This document shows positions 60,780-64,000 of a stretch of DNA of 64,000 nt, piece after piece (position 1 is the stretch's first letter; the number at the start of each line of letters is the position of its first letter). The notes under the pieces were generated by a model. It was given only the letters and a program-made list of their open reading frames with translations. It ran no database searches and was not told the origin of the DNA. Where the stretch lies: positions 179,417-243,416 of the forward strand of contig NZ_JAHBAY010000014.1 in NCBI RefSeq assembly GCF_018499875.1, in the 5' to 3' direction. This stretch comes from Kineosporia corallincola (GTDB lineage Bacteria; Actinomycetota; Actinomycetes; Actinomycetales; Kineosporiaceae). Position numbers and translations under genes: made by a program.

Positions 60780-62323
60780 GTTGTGCTCCTGACGGACGAG
60801 ATCAGATCGCTCAGTGTCCGCGTCAGTCCCACCCGCCGGTCCTCGACGATCGCAGCCACAGAAGCGCGAAAGTCATCGCCGGGAGGCTCTTCAGGCCGGC
60901 CCATGAGATCGCAACGGTCCAGGATCGACCCGGTGAGCGTGGCGAAGGCAGAGGTGATGCCGGATTCGGCCAGCTCCAGAACCGCCATCGCCGGCCCTTG
61001 CTGTGCCGCAGGCAGATTGTCGATCTGGAACGCTGCCCGCTTGGCCAGCTGGTCCACCTCGTGCAGGGGGAGCAGCAACTCCCTCATCAGGTCGTACGCC
61101 GCGCTGACGCGAGGGTCGGGGAACGAGAAGTCCAGGCGCAGGCCCTCACGCCGGAGCAGTCCGTCGTGCGTCAGGTCCCTTTCCAGCCGGGTGCCCCGGT
61201 AGACCCGGACCTTGTTGGTCAGCGCCTTGTACGAGAAAATCCGGTTCGCCGCCAGAAAATCGGCATTGACGCGGAGCTCGTGCACGGTCGTGCTCGGCTC
61301 GAACATGATGAACCCGACCCCCAGGCTGAGCCCCAGCTCACGCACGACCCGGATCGCCTGCGCGTTCTGCTCCACCGTCGTGCGCTTGTCGAAGGCATCC
61401 AGCACCCGCTGGTTGCCCGATTCGATGCCCAGGAACACGTGCCGAAGGCCGCCATCCCGCAACGACCTGAACAGGTCCGGATCCACATCGTCGGAGCGGC
61501 ACTCGAAGGCCCAGGACACCGACAGCCCGCGCGCCACGATCTCCTGGGCCAGGTCCCGGGCGCGCTGCTTGCCGCTGCGCCCGACCAGGAACTCGTCGTC
61601 CAGGAACGAGAACGCCCGCGCGCCGTGAACATCGACCAGCCACTGCATCTCGTCGACCACGTTGCCCACCGAGCGTTTACGCCAGGCCGGCCCGGCAGGT
61701 TCCTTGTAGAACGCGGGAACCGAACAGAACGTGCACACGAACGGACACCCCCGGGTGGTGACCAGGAAATAATGATCATCACCGAGATAGCGTGACGTCT
61801 CATCCCGCACCGGGAACGGCACCGTATCCAGGTCCGCGATCAGTGGCCGTACCGGCGTGACCCGCGAGAGGCCACCGTCGAGGAAGGCGATGCCCGGCAC
61901 CGAACGCCAGTCATCGCGCTGCTCGAGCGCGCGGGCCAGCGCCACCACCGTCGCCTCGCCCTCGAACCGTACGACGCAGTCGACGCCCGGCAGGATGCCC
62001 AGCAGCGTCTCATAATCGAAGGAAGGAACGTGCCCACCCACGCAGATGAGAGCCTTCACCCCGGCTTCCCGAAGCGCGCCGGCGGTCTGGGCCACGGATC
62101 CGCTGGCCTCGTCGAACATGATCGAGAATCCGATCATGTCGTAGCCGCCGGCCGTCAGCTGCCGGACCAGCTCGGCCTCGTCAATCCCCAGCAGCGCAGC
62201 CTCAAGCACATCCACCGGGTACCCGGCTGCGCCCAGAGCTGCCGCGCAGTACCTCAGGCCGAGGTTCTCGCCGATCCGGAAGAGCTGCGTGTCGTACGGA
62301 GGCGATACCAACGCGATGCGCAC
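60776..62323 (-). CDS. B12-binding-domain radical SAM enzyme
   Basis: Radical SAM enzyme of 515 residues. The N-terminal cobalamin-binding-like domain (about 1-160) begins MRIALVSPPYDTQLFRIGEN and includes MIGFSIMFDEA and ICVGGHVPSFDYE. The radical SAM core has CPFVCTFC (Cys193, Cys197, Cys200), then SFLDDEFLVGRSGKQRARDL and FLGIESGNQRVLDAF. This arrangement is used for methylations, ring contractions and other C-C chemistry. GTG 62323 is chosen because GGGAGGA lies five bases upstream. First gene of the leftward run; substrate unknown. Confidence 0.88.
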   Translation of the reverse strand: MRIALVSPPYDTQLFRIGENLGLRYCAAALGAAGYPVDVLEAALLGIDEAELVRQLTAGGYDMIGFSIMFDEASGSVAQTAGALREAGVKALICVGGHVPSFDYETLLGILPGVDCVVRFEGEATVVALARALEQRDDWRSVPGIAFLDGGLSRVTPVRPLIADLDTVPFPVRDETSRYLGDDHYFLVTTRGCPFVCTFCSVPAFYKEPAGPAWRKRSVGNVVDEMQWLVDVHGARAFSFLDDEFLVGRSGKQRARDLAQEIVARGLSVSWAFECRSDDVDPDLFRSLRDGGLRHVFLGIESGNQRVLDAFDKRTTVEQNAQAIRVVRELGLSLGVGFIMFEPSTTVHELRVNADFLAANRIFSYKALTNKVRVYRGTRLERDLTHDGLLRREGLRLDFSFPDPRVSAAYDLMRELLLPLHEVDQLAKRAAFQIDNLPAAQQGPAMAVLELAESGITSAFATLTGSILDRCDLMGRPEEPPGDDFRASVAAIVEDRRVGLTRTLSDLISSVRSTT

Positions 62324-62910
62324 GGCTTCCTCCCGAGAATCGGACGGGGGTGTCTTCGATGCTACGTGCCGTCGGCAGACGGAACCAGAGCCTGGCGATC
62401 GAGCAGCAGGTCTGGGCGACGCACGTAGACTCTCTCGTCCAGGTACCTTCGCCCGTGGCGATAGAGCTGGTGCACACCTCCCGACCGGCCGCGACGAAGT
62501 GCCCCGGGTCGTGCACAGAGAGACAAGACAACAGAAGACGTTCTTGCACGCACCAGTGGCGAGGTCGGCCAGGTCGTGACCCACCACGGCTGCCGAGCGG
62601 GCATCCTCCAAGATCGACAACACCCGGATGGCGAAATCGCCGATCCGGCCAACATCTTCGCCATCACGCCCGGTGCGAGCAAGAAACCCTCAACGACGAC
62701 CTGCCCAGTCATCCGCGCGGTCGCGGTCCGGGCGGGGATTGAGATGGATCAGTCTTCTCCACAGCGAGTGCCGGCCGACCGCGCTCACCGAGCAAGGCGG
62801 CGAAGCTGAACCGCTGAACCTGAACCGCTGAACCTGAACCGTGTAGACCTCGGCTCTGCATGTAGCTCTCCGGCCGATCAGCGGACGACCGGCCCGGGGC
62901 ATGTCTCGGA
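62324..62910. other. Intergenic stretch with small tandem repeat
   Basis: 587 bases between the divergent radical SAM gene and the orphan at 62911. Several short frames are open on both strands but none has a recognisable product. The right part holds the repeat at 62805-62840. It should contain the promoter for the lar run; no motif was identified. Confidence 0.45.
62805..62840. repeat. 14-base tandem repeat, two and a half copies
   Basis: GCTGAACCTGAACC occurs at 62813-62826 and 62827-62840, preceded by a partial GCTGAACC at 62805-62812. It is itself built of CTGAACC elements. Probably a replication-slippage product or a small binding array 70 bases before the orphan gene. Confidence 0.75.
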
Positions 62911-63870
62911 ATGGCACTCGCTGTTGCCTATGCGGCGATCTTGATCTTGTCTGCTGAGATGGATCGCTGGCCTGTCATCGTGACCAACGCGTGTGCGGCG
63001 GAGTTCGGTCTTCGGGGAAGCGGTGTGGCCCGGCATTGGCTCCAGAATGAGATCGACCGTGCCGGCGTCGTCACGGATGTCCTCCCGGCCGAGATGAAGG
63101 GCCGCCGCAGTCCCTCCGGCATGTTCCTGCTGATCGAAGGTCTGCTGGTTCTTCCCCTGGCGTTCGATCACCAGAAGAGGCGTCAATGGATGGCAACGAA
63201 CTGCATTGCCTTTCCTGAAGTTTCGCAGCGGCGCCGCCAGCAGATCGATCCGCTGTCATTGACGGGATTTGATCTCATGCAGCACGTGAACCTCACCGTG
63301 CACGCCGTGGAGAGGTTCCGGGAACGCTGCGGGGCAGCGCCGGGCCCGGGGTTCGCCGCCCAGCAGATGTATCAGGTACTCGGTGTCCAGGCGAGGGCGG
63401 TGACCCGGCCGCCAGCCTGGTGCCGCACGCGTCGAGCTGATTTCTACATCGTGTGCGGTGACGACCTGTGCGTGCCGATGTCCGTACGGGGAAGCAACGG
63501 CAAGGCGTTCGATGCGCTGACCTGCATCTACCGAGGGGGCGACCTGTTGTCGGTCACCGGGAAAGACCTGCGGGACAGATGCATGCTGGATCCGCTTGCC
63601 TTTCGAGAAAATGACCAGCGGCTGAACGACGTTGAGCGGGCCTTCGAGCAGGGAGCCGTGCTCTCCTTCTGGCCGCCGCGTTGGGCCCCGTACGAGAAGC
63701 AGCGGCGCCCGTGGATCCATTTCTCCGACACTCTTGCCTCTCCCGCACGGTGGAGTCAGAGTGTGAACCATCAAAAGCCAATCACCGTAGTAGGACTCGT
63801 TGAGAAGCGCAGTAAGCTTCAGCGACTGTTTCACCGGCTGCGGAAGGCCATCATCCGCTGGCAGGCTTGA
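62911..63870 (+). CDS. Hypothetical protein, 319 residues
   Basis: Not recognised. A weakly hydrophobic start (MALAVAYAAILILSAEMDRW) is followed by a mixed region with VTNACAAEFGL and SPSGMFLLIEGLLVLPLAFD, a helical part (NLTVHAVERFRERCG), then YIVCGDDLCVPMSVRGSNGK and FDALTCIYRGGDLLSVTGKD. Six to eight scattered cysteines. ATG 62959 (MDRWPVIVTNACAAE) is an alternative start, as no good ribosome binding site is visible for either. Codon use is like the neighbours. No partner gene is present on the right within the window. Confidence 0.65.
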   Translation: MALAVAYAAILILSAEMDRWPVIVTNACAAEFGLRGSGVARHWLQNEIDRAGVVTDVLPAEMKGRRSPSGMFLLIEGLLVLPLAFDHQKRRQWMATNCIAFPEVSQRRRQQIDPLSLTGFDLMQHVNLTVHAVERFRERCGAAPGPGFAAQQMYQVLGVQARAVTRPPAWCRTRRADFYIVCGDDLCVPMSVRGSNGKAFDALTCIYRGGDLLSVTGKDLRDRCMLDPLAFRENDQRLNDVERAFEQGAVLSFWPPRWAPYEKQRRPWIHFSDTLASPARWSQSVNHQKPITVVGLVEKRSKLQRLFHRLRKAIIRWQA

Positions 63871-64000
63871 TCGGTTGAGCGTCGAAGCCGAGCGGTTCGG
63901 CCGATCTTCGGGCGTCCCCGGGACCGGCAGCGCCCGCCGACACTTCATCCGGGAGGATTTGCACGGGTCACGCCGACAACGGCAAGGCCTTCGGGACTTA

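Noticed and set aside
1..64000. tRNA, rRNA and riboswitch search by eye
   Set aside because: No convincing T-arm pattern, rRNA segment or known riboswitch core was found; a covariance-model scan was not possible.

Overview
The window is high-GC DNA with strong G/C third-position bias, frequent GTG/TTG starts, ATGA/GTGA gene overlaps and actinobacterial gene families (SARP regulator, MbtH, MmyB-like XRE regulator, DUF1206, actinobacterial arsenic genes). It comes from an actinomycete; a Kineosporia-like genus is possible but cannot be settled from sequence alone. No rRNA or tRNA gene was recognised.

Layout. (1) 1-4300: two short-chain dehydrogenases, an XRE/MmyB-type regulator divergent from the first, and an MFS exporter. 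(2) 4300-7830: a scarred patch with a Phd/YefM antitoxin, a PIN-domain VapC toxin gene broken by a nonsense codon, an ISL3-family transposase tail, an AlbA_2/Schlafen-like protein and an ISAs1-family transposase remnant. (3) 7836-11283: an arsenic operon: a GNAT acetyltransferase and ArsR leftward, then ArsM, Acr3 and ArsC rightward, with two ArsR-like palindromes in the divergent promoter. (4) 11758-32387: an actinobacterial conjugative element without visible integrase or replication initiator. It has a small two-TM (pilin-like) protein, a TrbL/VirB6-like protein, a PrgI-VirB4 ATPase, a VirD4-type coupling protein, a replication-relaxation protein, and then a long accessory cargo. The cargo holds five diverged paralogues of a DUF3846-like family, a GGDEF protein, a lysozyme-like/NlpC-P60 hydrolase, a class II amidotransferase-like protein without the catalytic cysteine, and several orphans. 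Most cargo genes are preceded by their own strong hairpin. (5) 32460-49643: an NRPS gene cluster: type II thioesterase and SARP leftward; MFS exporter, DUF6817, C-A-PCP NRPS, SyrP-like dioxygenase, PaaK-like ligase, SufS-like enzyme, MbtH and A-PCP-C-A-PCP-C NRPS rightward. By-eye specificity codes suggest Asp for the first NRPS and Thr for the last A domain. The SyrP homologue suggests beta-hydroxyaspartate in the product. (6) 49810-53030: lipid kinase, DUF1206 membrane protein and two PAP2 phosphatases. (7) 53187-53330: a degenerate CRISPR-like tract. (8) 53334-62323: a leftward run consisting of a B12-binding radical SAM enzyme, two tiny overlapping ORFs, an HExxH metallopeptidase, a two-TM protein, an alpha-toroid protein, a DUF362 protein, and the nickel-pincer-nucleotide (NPN) cofactor genes larE, larB and larC. 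No larA is present. (9) 62911-63870: an orphan gene.

Most interesting: the lar run makes the NPN cofactor but offers no known NPN enzyme. A DUF362 protein and a toroid protein sit where LarA would be expected, so this may be an undescribed NPN-dependent pathway. Second is the conjugative-element cargo, where a repeatedly duplicated family is combined with a hairpin-before-gene arrangement. These readings are inferences from context; homology statements were made by eye and need profile searches.
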